DNA of 64,000 bases from Clostridium sp. 12(A) (GCA_000526575.1 JAGI01000002.1:1984001-2048000), one strand, 5' to 3'. Counted from the stretch's first letter, positions 43,559-53,410 are shown. Numbers and translations: made by a program. Notes: a model not told the origin generated them from the letters alone.

Positions 43559-44443
43559 ATGAATGAAAAATATAAGCTGCTAAGAGAGCAGCTTCCTCAC
43601 GGAAACGCCATGTTTCCACTTATGGTTCATGAGATTAAGTCAGACTGTAGTTTTAAAGAACGAGTAAGCTGCCACTGGCATGATGAAGTTGAGATTCTTA
43701 TCGTAACAAAAGGACTGGGTGAATTTCATATAGATAACCGCAGTTATCCTTTAAGGAAAGACAGTATAGTCATCATTCCGTCCAATCATCTCCATTCCAT
43801 AACCAGTGAAATTGGTATGCCCTTTAATTTTTTCGCTGTAGTATTCCATCAAACTTTTTTAAACAGCTTTGTCAATGATGTTATCCAGCAAAAATACTTC
43901 AACAGTGTCATACGGGAAGAGACCGTGTTTCCAGAATTTATTTCACCAGAATTAGAATGGGAGCAAAAAATTCTTTCCTTGCTTTTAGAAATACAGGAGA
44001 TATTTAACAAAAAGGAAACCGCATATGAGCTTGATATAAAGACTAAGCTGTATGCCATCTGGCATCTGCTTTATGTTCATTCTGAAGAAAAAGGTACCCC
44101 CTCCCCTAAACATGCAGACTATAAAATGGAATTAACCAAATCAATCATTAAGTATATAAAAGAACATTATGACAGCTGTATTTCCTTAGAAGAGCTGTCC
44201 AAAAAATTTAATATGAGCGAAGGTCATCTCTGTCGCTTTTTTAAATCCATGACAAAAATGTCCATTGTAGAATATATCAATTACTACCGTATCAGCGTCA
44301 GTGCAGAACTTCTAAGAGAAACAGGCCGTGACATCGGCGAAATTGCCAGAATGACAGGCTTTAATAACATTAGCTACTATAATAAAATATTTAGAAAATA
44401 TATGCACATGACCCCTTCCAAGTTTCGCAAATGTGGAGCTTAA
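43559..44443 (+). CDS. AraC-family transcriptional regulator
   Basis: The 294-residue protein has an N-terminal cupin sensor (SCHWHDEVEILIVTKGLGEFHID, IVIIPSNHLHSI) and a C-terminal AraC DNA-binding domain (ISLEELSKKFNMSEGHLCRFFKS, IGEIARMTGFNNISYYNKIFRKY, MTPSKFRK). It is divergent from the GH31 gene across a 265-nt region and is likely its activator in response to a sugar. Confidence 0.9.
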   Translation: MNEKYKLLREQLPHGNAMFPLMVHEIKSDCSFKERVSCHWHDEVEILIVTKGLGEFHIDNRSYPLRKDSIVIIPSNHLHSITSEIGMPFNFFAVVFHQTFLNSFVNDVIQQKYFNSVIREETVFPEFISPELEWEQKILSLLLEIQEIFNKKETAYELDIKTKLYAIWHLLYVHSEEKGTPSPKHADYKMELTKSIIKYIKEHYDSCISLEELSKKFNMSEGHLCRFFKSMTKMSIVEYINYYRISVSAELLRETGRDIGEIARMTGFNNISYYNKIFRKYMHMTPSKFRKCGA

Positions 44444-44456
44444 TCACTCTGTGAAA

Positions 44457-44491
44457 GCAAAAAAGCACCCTACCAATTTTGATAGGGTGCC
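44457..44491. terminator. Terminator between AraC gene and ppdK
   Basis: GCACCCTA (44465-44472) pairs with TAGGGTGC (44483-44490); on the minus strand it is followed by six T residues, ending ppdK transcription. It also serves the convergent AraC gene. Confidence 0.8.
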
Positions 44492-44521
44492 AATTTATTT
44501 AATAATAAATTTTGTTTAACA

Positions 44522-47146
44522 TTAATTATTCAATGCTGCCTGTGCTGCTGCCAGTCTGGCAATAGGTACACGGAATGGAGAACAGGAAACGTAATCCAGA
44601 CCAATCTTATGGCAGAACTCCACAGAGGAAGGATCTCCACCGTGCTCGCCGCAGATACCTACATGCATATCAGGACGTACTGATTTACCTAGCTTTACAG
44701 CAGTCTCCATCAGCTTACCTACACCAATCTGATCCAGTTTTGCAAATGGGTCATTCTCAAAAATCTTTGTGTTATAATAAGCATTTAAGAATTTGCCGGC
44801 ATCATCTCTGGAGAAGCCATAGGTCATCTGAGTTAAATCGTTAGTTCCAAAGCAGAAGAACTCTGCATCCTTTGCAATGTCATCTGCCATAAGAGCAGCT
44901 CTTGGAATCTCGATCATAGTACCTACTTCATATTTTAAGCTGCTTCCTGCTGCTGCAATCTCTGCATCCGCTGTTTCCACAACAATGTTCTTAACAAACT
45001 TAAGCTCTTTTTCATCACAGATAAGTGGAATCATAATTTCAGGGCAAACGTTCCAGTCTGGATGAGACTTCTGAACATTGATGGCAGCACGGATGACTGC
45101 TTTTGTCTGCATTCTTGCGATTTCAGGATATGTAACGGTCAAACGGCAGCCTCTGTGTCCCATCATTGGGTTGAACTCATGGAGGGAATTGATAATATTC
45201 TTAATCTGTGCCACGGTTTTACCCTGAGCATCGGCAAGCTTTTTAATATCATCTTCATCCGTTGGAACGAACTCATGAAGAGGTGGATCCAGGAAACGAA
45301 TGGTAACAGGGTTTCCTTCCAATGCCTCATACAGTGCTTCAAAATCTCCCTGCTGAACCGGAAGGATTTTTTCAAGTGCTGCTTCTCTTTCCTCTACGGT
45401 ATCAGAACAGATCATCTCACGGAATGCATCAATTCTGTCACCTTCAAAGAACATGTGCTCGGTTCTGCAAAGACCGATGCCCTCTGCTCCAAGCTCTCTT
45501 GCCTTTCTGGCATCAGATGGAGTATCTGCATTGGTTCTTACTTTCAATTTTCTATATTTGTCGGCCCATGCCATGATTCTTCCGAACTCACCTACAATGG
45601 CTGCATCCATGGTTGGAATGATTCCGTCATAGATCTTACCGGTAGATCCGTCAATGGATAACCAGTCGCCTTCATGGAACTCTTTGCCTGCCAGTGTAAA
45701 TTTCTTATTTTCTTCGTCCATAGCGATTTCAGAACAGCCGGAAACACAGCAGGTTCCCATTCCACGGGCAACAACGGCTGCATGAGAGGTCATACCGCCT
45801 CGTACCGTTAAGATACCCTGAGCTGCCTTCATGCCTTCGATATCTTCTGGTGATGTCTCAAGACGCACCAAAATAACCTTCTCACCTTTTTCTTTCCATT
45901 CCTTTGCATCATCGGCAGTGAATACAATCTTACCGCAAGCGGCTCCGGGAGATGCTGCAAGAGCTTTCCCGATTGGCTCTGTACTCTTTAATGCCTCGCT
46001 GTCAAATTGTGGGTGGAGAAGGGTATCTAAGTTTCTTGGGTCAATCATCTTGACTGCCTTTTCCTCTGAAATCATTCCTTCATCAACCAGATCACAGGCA
46101 ATGGTTAAAGCAGCCTTAGCGGTCCGCTTTCCGTTTCTGGTCTGAAGCATATATAATTTCTTATCTTCAATGGTGAATTCCATGTCCTGCATGTCGCGGT
46201 AATGGTCTTCCAGCTTGTTACAGATTTCTACGAATTTGTCGTAAGCTTCCGGCAATTCATCTTTCAACTGATCGATCTTTCTTGGAGTACGGACACCTGC
46301 AACTACGTCCTCACCCTGAGCATTCATTAAGAACTCACCCATAAGGTGCTTTTCTCCGGTCGCCGGGTTACGGGTAAATGCAACACCAGTTCCTGATGTC
46401 TCGCCCATATTTCCAAATACCATCATCTGAACATTGACTGCAGTTCCCCATGAATATGGAATATCATTGTCGCGCCTGTAAATGTTGGCCCGCGGATTAT
46501 CCCAGGAACGGAATACTGCTTTTACTGCTTCCATAAGCTGAGTTTTTGGATCATCGGGGAAATCCTCACCGATTTTTGCTTTGTACTCATCACGGAATAA
46601 GTAAGCCAGTCTCTTTAAGTCCTCAGCCGTTAAATCAACGTCTTCTGTGATTCCTTTTTCCTTTTTCACCTTGTCGATTAATTCTTCAAAATATTTCTTT
46701 CCGACTTCCATAACAACGTCAGAAAACATCTGGATAAATCTACGGTAGCAGTCCCAGGCCCATCTTGGATTTGATGATTTTGCAGCCAGAACCTCAACTA
46801 CCTCTTCATTTAAGCCTAGATTTAAGATGGTGTCCATCATTCCCGGCATGGACGCTCTTGCACCGGAACGAACAGAAACCAGGAGAGGATTTTCTTTGTC
46901 ACCAAATTTTTTCCCTGCAATCTCCTCCATCTTAACGATGTATTCCATGATTTGACCCATGATCTCATCATTGATTTTTTCGCCGTCTTCATAATACTGG
47001 GTACAGGCTTCTGTTGTAATGGTAAACCCCTGAGGTACTGGAAGACCCAGATTCGTCATCTCTGCCAGATTGGCCCCCTTGCCCCCTAAGAGATTCTTCA
47101 TCTCAGCATTGCCCTCGGTAAACAGATAAACCCATTTTTTTGCCAT
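44522..47146 (-). CDS. ppdK: Pyruvate, phosphate dikinase
   Basis: The 874-residue protein is full length. It has KGANLAEMTNLGLPVPQGF at the N-terminal nucleotide domain, SVRSGARASMPGMMDT, the phosphohistidine loop GGMTSHAAVVARGMG near residue 455, and the PEP-domain end GICGEHGGDPSS with the catalytic cysteine. It interconverts pyruvate, ATP and Pi with PEP, AMP and PPi. In clostridia it often runs glycolytically, using PPi; the membrane pyrophosphatase at 17-19 kb is a second PPi enzyme in this window. ATG 47146 follows GAGGAGG. Confidence 0.96.
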   Translation of the reverse strand: MAKKWVYLFTEGNAEMKNLLGGKGANLAEMTNLGLPVPQGFTITTEACTQYYEDGEKINDEIMGQIMEYIVKMEEIAGKKFGDKENPLLVSVRSGARASMPGMMDTILNLGLNEEVVEVLAAKSSNPRWAWDCYRRFIQMFSDVVMEVGKKYFEELIDKVKKEKGITEDVDLTAEDLKRLAYLFRDEYKAKIGEDFPDDPKTQLMEAVKAVFRSWDNPRANIYRRDNDIPYSWGTAVNVQMMVFGNMGETSGTGVAFTRNPATGEKHLMGEFLMNAQGEDVVAGVRTPRKIDQLKDELPEAYDKFVEICNKLEDHYRDMQDMEFTIEDKKLYMLQTRNGKRTAKAALTIACDLVDEGMISEEKAVKMIDPRNLDTLLHPQFDSEALKSTEPIGKALAASPGAACGKIVFTADDAKEWKEKGEKVILVRLETSPEDIEGMKAAQGILTVRGGMTSHAAVVARGMGTCCVSGCSEIAMDEENKKFTLAGKEFHEGDWLSIDGSTGKIYDGIIPTMDAAIVGEFGRIMAWADKYRKLKVRTNADTPSDARKARELGAEGIGLCRTEHMFFEGDRIDAFREMICSDTVEEREAALEKILPVQQGDFEALYEALEGNPVTIRFLDPPLHEFVPTDEDDIKKLADAQGKTVAQIKNIINSLHEFNPMMGHRGCRLTVTYPEIARMQTKAVIRAAINVQKSHPDWNVCPEIMIPLICDEKELKFVKNIVVETADAEIAAAGSSLKYEVGTMIEIPRAALMADDIAKDAEFFCFGTNDLTQMTYGFSRDDAGKFLNAYYNTKIFENDPFAKLDQIGVGKLMETAVKLGKSVRPDMHVGICGEHGGDPSSVEFCHKIGLDYVSCSPFRVPIARLAAAQAALNN

Positions 47147-47590
47147 AAGTAAAGTTCCTCCTCAAAAATGTGTTGGTTAGTTTACTCTTCCACTATATTC
47201 CTAATCGGAAAAGTCATGCAAATATTATAACATAAATAGACGGCTAGTAAATAGCTTTTCCCAGTTTTTTATATAAAATTTCGTCATTTTTCGATACAAT
47301 TATGCTTTATTCGCGCTTATAATCTGTCTTTTTCTTATATACGATTATAGGTCGTATATGCGAATTTATGGGACAAAATACATTTTTTTGCTCTTTATTT
47401 AGGAAGCTTCCAGTAATTGGAAGTGACAAAATTGGTAAAAACCGTATAATAAACTGGGAGATATAAAACCGCGTTTATTTGCCATGGATTTTCGGTAAAA
47501 TAACATCAAATAAGATTGTCTAAGAAACAAAAATATGATACATTATTGTTATCTCTGAAAAACAATGAATAACAGGAGGAAAAAAGCATT
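47147..47590. other. Divergent region between ppdK and the nucleoside importer operon
   Basis: This 444-nt AT-rich region holds both promoters. For the plus strand GTGACA (47423-47428) and TATAAT (47445-47450) are 16 nt apart, giving a leader of about 135 nt. I looked for a purine riboswitch core in the leader and did not find one. Confidence 0.5.
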
Positions 47591-48754
47591 ATGAAAAAGA
47601 GAGCATTAGCATTGGCTATGGCAGTTTTAATGACTGCTTCCTTAAGCGCATGTGGTTCTTCCAATTCCGGCACATCTACAACTGCTGCGTCTGCGGAAAC
47701 AACGACTGCTGCTGCAGAATCCAAGGGGGATACTTCCAAAAAGACTGACTCTTCCACCGGATACGAGATCGCGCTGGTTACAGACTTAGGAACCATCGAC
47801 GACAAATCATTTAACCAGGGTGCCTGGGAAGGAATGAAGAAATACGCGGAGGAAAAAGGGATCTCCTACAAGTACTATCAGCCACAGGAAGGAACCACTG
47901 ATTCCTATCTTGAGACCATTGGTCTTGCAGTGGAAGGCGGAGCTAAGTTAGTTGTCTGCCCTGGTTTCTTATTTGAAGAGCCTGTTTTCATGGCTCAGGA
48001 TCAGTACAAAGATGTTAGCTTTATCCTTCTCGACGGAGAGCCACACAATGCTGACTATTCTGAAAAGAGAATTGAGAAAAATGTTATGCCTATCCTTTTC
48101 CAGGAGGACGAGCCTGGTTTCTTAGCCGGCTACGCTGCTGTTAAAGACGGCAATACAAAGCTTGGCTTCTTAGGCGGAATGGCTGTTCCTGCAGTTGTTC
48201 GTTTCGGATACGGTTTTGCAGAGGGCGCTGACTACGCTGCAAAAGAATTAGGCATTGATAACATTGAAATTATGTACAACTACACTGGTGCATTTGCTGC
48301 TACACCAGAAGCACAGTCCATGGCTGCTTCCTGGTTCCAGAACGGAACTCAGGTTATCTTCGGCTGCGGTGGTGCGGTTGGTAACTCCGTAATGGCTGCT
48401 GCAGAAGAAAAAGGCGGTAAGATGATCGGTGTTGACGTTGACCAGAGCTTCGAGTCACCATCTGTTATTACCTCTGCTATGAAACAGCTTTCCGTTTCTG
48501 TATATGATGGCGTAAAGGCTTACTATGACAATCAGTTCCCAGGCGGTAAGACAAGCATCTTTACCGCAAAGAACGACGGTATCGGCCTTCCAATGGAAAC
48601 TTCTAAATTTACAAAGTTTACAAAAGAAGACTACGATAAGATCTACGGCGTGTTAAAAGAAGGTAAAGTAACACTCGTTCAGCCTTCTCAGGATAACAAC
48701 AATCCTAACGTTGACTTAAAGCTTGAAAAAACAAAAATCAATTTTGTAGAATAA
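47591..48754 (+). CDS. Nucleoside-binding BMP-family lipoprotein
   Basis: The 387-residue protein has a lipoprotein signal with lipobox SLSAC and a Ser/Thr/Ala linker. The BMP/PnrA fold follows (IALVTDLGTIDDKSFNQGAWEG, GGAVGNSVMAAAEEKG, KMIGVDVDQS). Such proteins bind purine nucleosides and serve the ABC importer encoded downstream. ATG 47591 follows ACAGGAGG. A 205-nt gap with a strong hairpin separates it from the ATPase gene. Confidence 0.92.
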   Translation: MKKRALALAMAVLMTASLSACGSSNSGTSTTAASAETTTAAAESKGDTSKKTDSSTGYEIALVTDLGTIDDKSFNQGAWEGMKKYAEEKGISYKYYQPQEGTTDSYLETIGLAVEGGAKLVVCPGFLFEEPVFMAQDQYKDVSFILLDGEPHNADYSEKRIEKNVMPILFQEDEPGFLAGYAAVKDGNTKLGFLGGMAVPAVVRFGYGFAEGADYAAKELGIDNIEIMYNYTGAFAATPEAQSMAASWFQNGTQVIFGCGGAVGNSVMAAAEEKGGKMIGVDVDQSFESPSVITSAMKQLSVSVYDGVKAYYDNQFPGGKTSIFTAKNDGIGLPMETSKFTKFTKEDYDKIYGVLKEGKVTLVQPSQDNNNPNVDLKLEKTKINFVE

Positions 48755-48811
48755 TCTGCAAAAATAGCCCTGCGGGCATACCACGATGCTCCTTATTGGA
48801 GCAGATAGGAG

Positions 48812-48873
48812 GAAAGGAGATGCCGTTTGCTCACCAGTCAAACAAGACATGGTTTCTTACGGCATCTCCTTTC
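48812..48873 (+). terminator. Intercistronic hairpin after the binding-protein gene
   Basis: GAAAGGAGATGCCGT (48812-48826) pairs perfectly over 15 bp with ACGGCATCTCCTTTC (48859-48873). There is only a weak T-tract after it, so it may act as partial terminator or 3'-end protector that keeps binding-protein mRNA more abundant than the downstream genes. A smaller GCTCC/GGAGC hairpin lies just before it. Confidence 0.65.
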
Positions 48874-48959
48874 TCTATTTATAAGAAAAATAATCTAAGG
48901 CATATTTTGAAGAATTGGTACCGGGTCCCATAGTCAGGTACCGTAGTTAGGGGGATTTT

Positions 48960-50495
48960 ATGGACTATATTATTGAGATGCTTCACATCACAAAAGAATT
49001 TCCCGGTATCATCGCCAATGATGACATTACACTGCAGTTAAAGAAAGGCGAGATACACGCCCTGCTTGGTGAAAACGGCGCAGGGAAATCCACTCTTATG
49101 AGTGTTTTATTTGGTCTGTACCAGCCGGAAAAAGGTGTGATTAAGGTTCGCGGTAAGGAAGAAAAGATTACCGGACCACTGGATGCCAATACCCTGGGAA
49201 TCGGTATGGTTCATCAGCATTTTAAGCTGGTGGAGAATTTTACCGTACTGCAGAACATTGTTCTTGGTATGGAAACAACGAAGCGGGGCTTTTTAAAAAT
49301 GGACGACGCCCGCAAAAAAGTAATGGAATTAAGTGAAAAATACAAATTGTTCGTAAACCCGGATGCCCTCATATCGGATATTACGGTGGGCATGCAGCAA
49401 AGGGTCGAGATTCTTAAAATGCTTTACCGTGATAACGAAATAATGATTTTTGACGAACCCACAGCGGTTTTGACCCCTCAGGAGATCGATGAACTGATGC
49501 AGATCATGAGAGACCTGGTAAAAGAAGGTAAATCCATACTGTTCATCACTCACAAGCTCAATGAAATCAAGGCGGTTGCAGACCGTTGCAGTGTACTGCG
49601 CCGCGGTAAATATATTGGAACTGTAGACGTAGCAGATACCACAGCAGAGGAAATGTCTGAGATGATGGTAGGCCGTAAGGTAAATCTGACGGTTGATAAA
49701 AAGCAGGCAGCTCCCGGTGAAGTGGTACTGGAAATCAAAAACCTTTCTGTAGAAGCCAAACGGGAAGGACAGAAAAAGAAGCTGGTCCATGACGTTAATT
49801 TCCAGGTAAAAAGAGGCGAAATCGTCTGCATCGCAGGAATCGACGGAAACGGCCAGACAGAGCTTATACATGCGATCACCGGTATCTCTGATATGAGTTC
49901 CGGTACCGTTTCTATTAACGGGGAAGACATGACAAAAAAAAGCATCCGCTATAAAAATACCCATGGCTTGTCCCACATACCGGAAGACCGTCATAAACAT
50001 GGCCTCGTTCTGGAATATAACCTGGCTTACAACATGATTTTACAGCAATATTTTGAATCCGGTTTCCAAAGCGGTACATTTTTAAAGAATGATAAGATTT
50101 ATGAATATGCGGAAAAGCTAATTGGGGATTACGATATCAGAAGCAGCGAAGGCCCATTTACCATCACCCGCAGCATGTCAGGCGGCAACCAGCAAAAAGC
50201 AATTGTTGCCAGAGAAATTTCCAAATCCCCTGACATCCTTTTGGCAGTTCAGCCTACCAGAGGTCTTGATGTAGGTGCCATAGAGTACATCCACAATCAG
50301 CTAATCAAACAGAGAGATGCTGGCGCAGCTATCCTATTGGTTTCTCTGGAATTAGATGAAGTTATGAATTTAAGCGACCGTATTTTAGTCATGTTTGAAG
50401 GCGAGATTGTCGCTGACTTAGATCCTAAGAATGTTACGGTTCAGGAACTGGGTCTTTACATGGCAGGCGCAAAGAAAGAAGGTGAGCGGTCATGA
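48960..50495 (+). CDS. Nucleoside ABC transporter ATP-binding protein (two ATPase domains)
   Basis: The 511-residue protein has two ABC domains. The first has GENGAGKSTLMSVLFG, Walker B IMIFDEPTAVLTP and the signature DITVGMQQRVEILKMLYR. The second has GIDGNGQTELIHAITG, the family's degenerate P-loop, with SMSGGNQQKAIVAREIS and LLAVQPTRGLDVGA. This layout is that of RbsA/NupO-type proteins serving BMP-type binding proteins. ATG 48960 follows AGGGGG. Confidence 0.93.
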   Translation: MDYIIEMLHITKEFPGIIANDDITLQLKKGEIHALLGENGAGKSTLMSVLFGLYQPEKGVIKVRGKEEKITGPLDANTLGIGMVHQHFKLVENFTVLQNIVLGMETTKRGFLKMDDARKKVMELSEKYKLFVNPDALISDITVGMQQRVEILKMLYRDNEIMIFDEPTAVLTPQEIDELMQIMRDLVKEGKSILFITHKLNEIKAVADRCSVLRRGKYIGTVDVADTTAEEMSEMMVGRKVNLTVDKKQAAPGEVVLEIKNLSVEAKREGQKKKLVHDVNFQVKRGEIVCIAGIDGNGQTELIHAITGISDMSSGTVSINGEDMTKKSIRYKNTHGLSHIPEDRHKHGLVLEYNLAYNMILQQYFESGFQSGTFLKNDKIYEYAEKLIGDYDIRSSEGPFTITRSMSGGNQQKAIVAREISKSPDILLAVQPTRGLDVGAIEYIHNQLIKQRDAGAAILLVSLELDEVMNLSDRILVMFEGEIVADLDPKNVTVQELGLYMAGAKKEGERS

Positions 50496-51601
50496 AACAG
50501 AAATCAACCAAGAATTACACAGGCATACTCTCTTCCATTTTTGCCATTGTTTTAGGACTTATTGTAGGTCTTATTGTCCTGTTCTTCTGTAATTCAAAAC
50601 AGGCACTTCCGGGCTTTGCTACCATTTTAACCGGTGCATTTACCCATGGTGCAAAAGGAGTTGGTCAGGTCTTTTACTATGCCACTCCCATTATCTTAAC
50701 CGGTCTTTCCGTAGGGTTCGCCTTTAAAACAGGACTCTTTAATATTGGAACCCCCGGACAGTTTATCATGGGCGCCTTTGGTGCGGTATACGTTGGAATC
50801 ATGTTCACCTCATTAGGTCCGGTTCACTGGATCGCAGCCCTTTTGACCAGCGTTTTATTTGGCGCTTTATGGGGACTGGTGCCAGGTCTTTTAAAAGCTT
50901 ATTTCAATGTGAATGAAGTAATTGCTTCTATTATGATGAACTACACCGGAATGTATCTGGTAAACTGGATCGTAAAAAGCTATAAGCCGCTGTTTAACAA
51001 TCTGAGGAACGAATCCCGTAATGTTGCAGTCACAGCCAACATTCCTAAGATGGGTCTTGATAAGATTTTCCCGGGCTCCAGTGTAAACGGAGGCATTATC
51101 ATTGCAATCTTAGTCGTTATATTAATCTGGCTGATCTTAAATAAGACAACCTTCGGCTATGAGCTAAAGGCAGTAGGCTTTAACCGGGATGCCAGCAAAT
51201 ATGCGGGTATTAACGAGAAAAAGAGCATTATCCTTTCCATGATGATCGCAGGTGCCATTGCAGGACTGGCAGGCGGATTATTATATCTGGCAGGAACCGG
51301 TAAGCATATTGAGATTAAGGATGTACTGCCTTCTGAAGGCTTTACCGGAATCTCTGTTGCTCTTCTTGCTCTTAATAACCCCATCGGAATCCTTTTCTCC
51401 GGTATCTTTATTGCTTACTTAACAGCCGGGGGATTTTATCTCCAGCTATTTGAATTTTCAACCGAAATTATTGATATCATCGTAGCCGTTATTATCTACT
51501 TCAGTGCCTTTGCCTTAATGGTCAAGCTGCTGATCAGCAAACTAAGCGGCAGAAAAACAACCACCTCAGAACAGTCCAGGGAAGGAGGAAAGAAATCATG
51601 A
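50492..51601 (+). CDS. Nucleoside ABC transporter permease (NupP type)
   Basis: The 369-residue membrane protein has about ten membrane segments. GLSVGFAFKTGLFNIGTPGQFIMGAF, NEVIASIMMNY and FGYELKAVGFNRDASKYAGIN are typical of this permease family (key residues FNIG, NEVI and GFN). Its ATG overlaps the ATPase stop by 4 nt, and its stop overlaps the next start by 4 nt. Confidence 0.93.
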   Translation: MKQKSTKNYTGILSSIFAIVLGLIVGLIVLFFCNSKQALPGFATILTGAFTHGAKGVGQVFYYATPIILTGLSVGFAFKTGLFNIGTPGQFIMGAFGAVYVGIMFTSLGPVHWIAALLTSVLFGALWGLVPGLLKAYFNVNEVIASIMMNYTGMYLVNWIVKSYKPLFNNLRNESRNVAVTANIPKMGLDKIFPGSSVNGGIIIAILVVILIWLILNKTTFGYELKAVGFNRDASKYAGINEKKSIILSMMIAGAIAGLAGGLLYLAGTGKHIEIKDVLPSEGFTGISVALLALNNPIGILFSGIFIAYLTAGGFYLQLFEFSTEIIDIIVAVIIYFSAFALMVKLLISKLSGRKTTTSEQSREGGKKS

Positions 51602-52551
51602 ATGTAGTTTACTTTATCTTTCAGCAGACCATGTATTTCATGATCCCTCTTATGATCGTTGCCTTAGGTGCCATGTTCTCTGAGCGAAGCGGTATCATTA
51701 ACATCGCTTTGGAAGGAATTATGACCATGGGCGCATTTACAGGAGTTCTGTTTTTAAGCCTTACAGGGTCCAGCATGAGCGGTCAGAGCCAGCTTATCAT
51801 CGCTGCAGTGATCTCCATGGCAACTGGAATGGTATTTTCTCTGTTCCATGCCTATGCTTCCATTAACATGAAATCCGATCAGGTTATCAGTGGTACTGCT
51901 CTTAATATGTTCGCTCCCGCATTCGCTATCTTCGTAGCACGTGTCATTCAGGGCGTTCAGCAGGTACCTTTTAGCAACACCTTCCGTATCGTCTCTGTTC
52001 CAGTGTTAGGTAAGATTCCGTTTATCGGACCTCTCCTGTTCCAGAATGCATACATTACCACTTATATTGGAATTGCTATCTTTATTCTCTCTTATGTGGT
52101 GCTTTATAAGACAAGATTTGGACTTCGCCTTCGTTCCTGCGGTGAGCACCCTCAGGCGGCTGATGCAGCAGGAATCAACGTGTACCATATGCAGTATGCC
52201 GGAGTGCTTATATCCGGCGCTCTGGGCGGACTTGGAGGACTTGTCTTTGTAGTTCCCACCTCCACCAACTTTAACGCCGATGTGGCCGGTTACGGCTTCC
52301 TGGCACTGGCTGTACTCATCTTCGGACAGTGGAAGCCGGTAAACATTATGTTTGCCTCCCTGTTCTTTGGACTGATGAAGGCTGTGGCATCTGCTTACTC
52401 CGGAATCCCATTTTTACATTCCCTGGGCATTCCAAGCTACTTCTACAAGATGGTGCCATATATCATTACACTGATCGTACTGATCTTTACCTCCAGAAAC
52501 TCTCAGGCTCCTAAGGCAGAGGGTATTCCTTATGATAAAGGACAAAGATAG
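51598..52551 (+). CDS. Nucleoside ABC transporter permease (NupQ type)
   Basis: The 317-residue membrane protein has about nine membrane segments with ALGAMFSERSGIINIALEG, MTMGAFTGV and LRSCGEHPQAADAAGINV, the pattern of the second permease of BMP-type importers. It completes the importer with the ATPase and NupP-type partner. Confidence 0.93.
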   Translation: MNVVYFIFQQTMYFMIPLMIVALGAMFSERSGIINIALEGIMTMGAFTGVLFLSLTGSSMSGQSQLIIAAVISMATGMVFSLFHAYASINMKSDQVISGTALNMFAPAFAIFVARVIQGVQQVPFSNTFRIVSVPVLGKIPFIGPLLFQNAYITTYIGIAIFILSYVVLYKTRFGLRLRSCGEHPQAADAAGINVYHMQYAGVLISGALGGLGGLVFVVPTSTNFNADVAGYGFLALAVLIFGQWKPVNIMFASLFFGLMKAVASAYSGIPFLHSLGIPSYFYKMVPYIITLIVLIFTSRNSQAPKAEGIPYDKGQR

Positions 52552-52566
52552 TAAATTATAATAGGG

Positions 52567-52613
52567 AAAGAACCTTGGAAATGTCTTTAAAGACAGACCA
52601 AGGTTCTTTTTTT
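52567..52613. terminator. Terminator after the nucleoside importer operon
   Basis: AAAGAACCTTGG pairs with CCAAGGTTCTTT with an inner TGTCTTTAAAGACA stem, followed by TTTTTTT on the plus strand. Confidence 0.85.
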
Positions 52614-52656
52614 GCATCTACTTTAACAAATTATATGAAGAGGCTTTGCGTCCCGT

Positions 52657-53112
52657 TTAACGAACAGGGAACTTCTTACCTCGTCTGATGGATCCGTCAC
52701 TGTTCCATTCTGTGTAGACGTATGGACCACCGTCTGTGGTTCCATTTTCCGTAAAATAATGTGTACTGCCGTTGTAATCAATTAGACCAGTCATCATTTT
52801 TAGGGTACTGGTGTTGAAGTAATAGACATTGTCATTGATCTTCATAATTCCGCCCTGAAGCTCTCCGGTATCAGACGCATAATACCAGGTATTATCTCTT
52901 TGAATCCACCCGGTACGCATAAGCTGGTCATTGCCAAAGAAAAACCAATGGCTTTTATAATTGACCCAGTTATTGGTACAATAATCCCCTGATCCCCACT
53001 GGTACTTTACTCCCTGTGGTGTGGTGACAAATCCTGCCGCAAATGAAGACATCGCGCTTCCTATCGATAAAGCCATAGATAGTGCTGTAACTACTAAATA
53101 CTTTTTTTTCAT
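52657..53112 (-). CDS. Secreted protein with choline/glucan-binding-type repeats
   Basis: The 151-residue protein has a Sec signal peptide (cut likely after SSFAAG, about residue 27) followed by aromatic repeats: HWFFFGNDQLMRTGWIQRDNTWYYASDTG, then NVYYFNTSTLKMMTGLIDYNGSTHYF. These match the cell-wall-binding repeat type found in choline-binding proteins and glucan-binding toxin domains. No catalytic domain is present. It may be a wall-bound adhesin or accessory protein. It has its own good promoter. Confidence 0.75.
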   Translation of the reverse strand: MKKKYLVVTALSMALSIGSAMSSFAAGFVTTPQGVKYQWGSGDYCTNNWVNYKSHWFFFGNDQLMRTGWIQRDNTWYYASDTGELQGGIMKINDNVYYFNTSTLKMMTGLIDYNGSTHYFTENGTTDGGPYVYTEWNSDGSIRRGKKFPVR

Positions 53113-53157
53113 AGGTTTGACCTCCTTATCAATGCATTAGCATTTGGATTTGCCTAG

Positions 53158-53186
53158 AGTATATAACTGGATCGGTTTCAAGTCAA
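53158..53186 (-). promoter_or_regulatory. Promoter of the secreted repeat protein
   Basis: TTGACT (53181-53186) and TATACT (53158-53163) are 17 nt apart on the minus strand. Upstream, near 53240-53270, lie three imperfect GAAACCGTAA-like tandem units. Confidence 0.6.
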
Positions 53187-53319
53187 CAAAGTTTAGGTAT
53201 CCGTAAAGATATGTAAATTAATTGTAAAAAATTGGCAATGAAACCGGGAAACCGTAAGAAAACTGTAAATACTTTTCTGATTGACAAATAAATTTCACAA
53301 TTTCACCAATCAAATTTTA

Positions 53320-53409
53320 TCAGTTACCCGATCCCGGCTGATTCACCGTTCCGTCAGGTGCCTTACCTGAAAGTGCAACATCAATTTGAAGTGCTGCCTG
53401 AACTGCCAT
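53320..53409 (-). CDS. Tiny frame downstream of the SGNH esterase, uncertain
   Basis: A 29-codon frame starts one base after the stop of the esterase gene (TAAGATG) and ends at TGA 53322-53320. The peptide MAVQAALQIDVALSGKAP... looks composed like coding sequence but has no clear ribosome site or family. It could be a translationally coupled small protein or chance. Confidence 0.2.
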   Translation of the reverse strand: MAVQAALQIDVALSGKAPDGTVNQPGSGN

Positions 53410-53410
53410 C

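Noticed and set aside
45062-45661. 199-codon plus-strand frame inside ppdK
   Set aside because: It is the antisense shadow of a highly conserved coding region.
47400-47590. Purine riboswitch in front of the nucleoside importer
   Set aside because: TATAAT here is best read as a -10 box; the conserved loop sequences of the purine aptamer are missing.
49329-50000. 223-codon minus-strand frame inside the nucleoside importer ATPase
   Set aside because: Antisense shadow of a conserved ABC ATPase gene, with no ribosome site.
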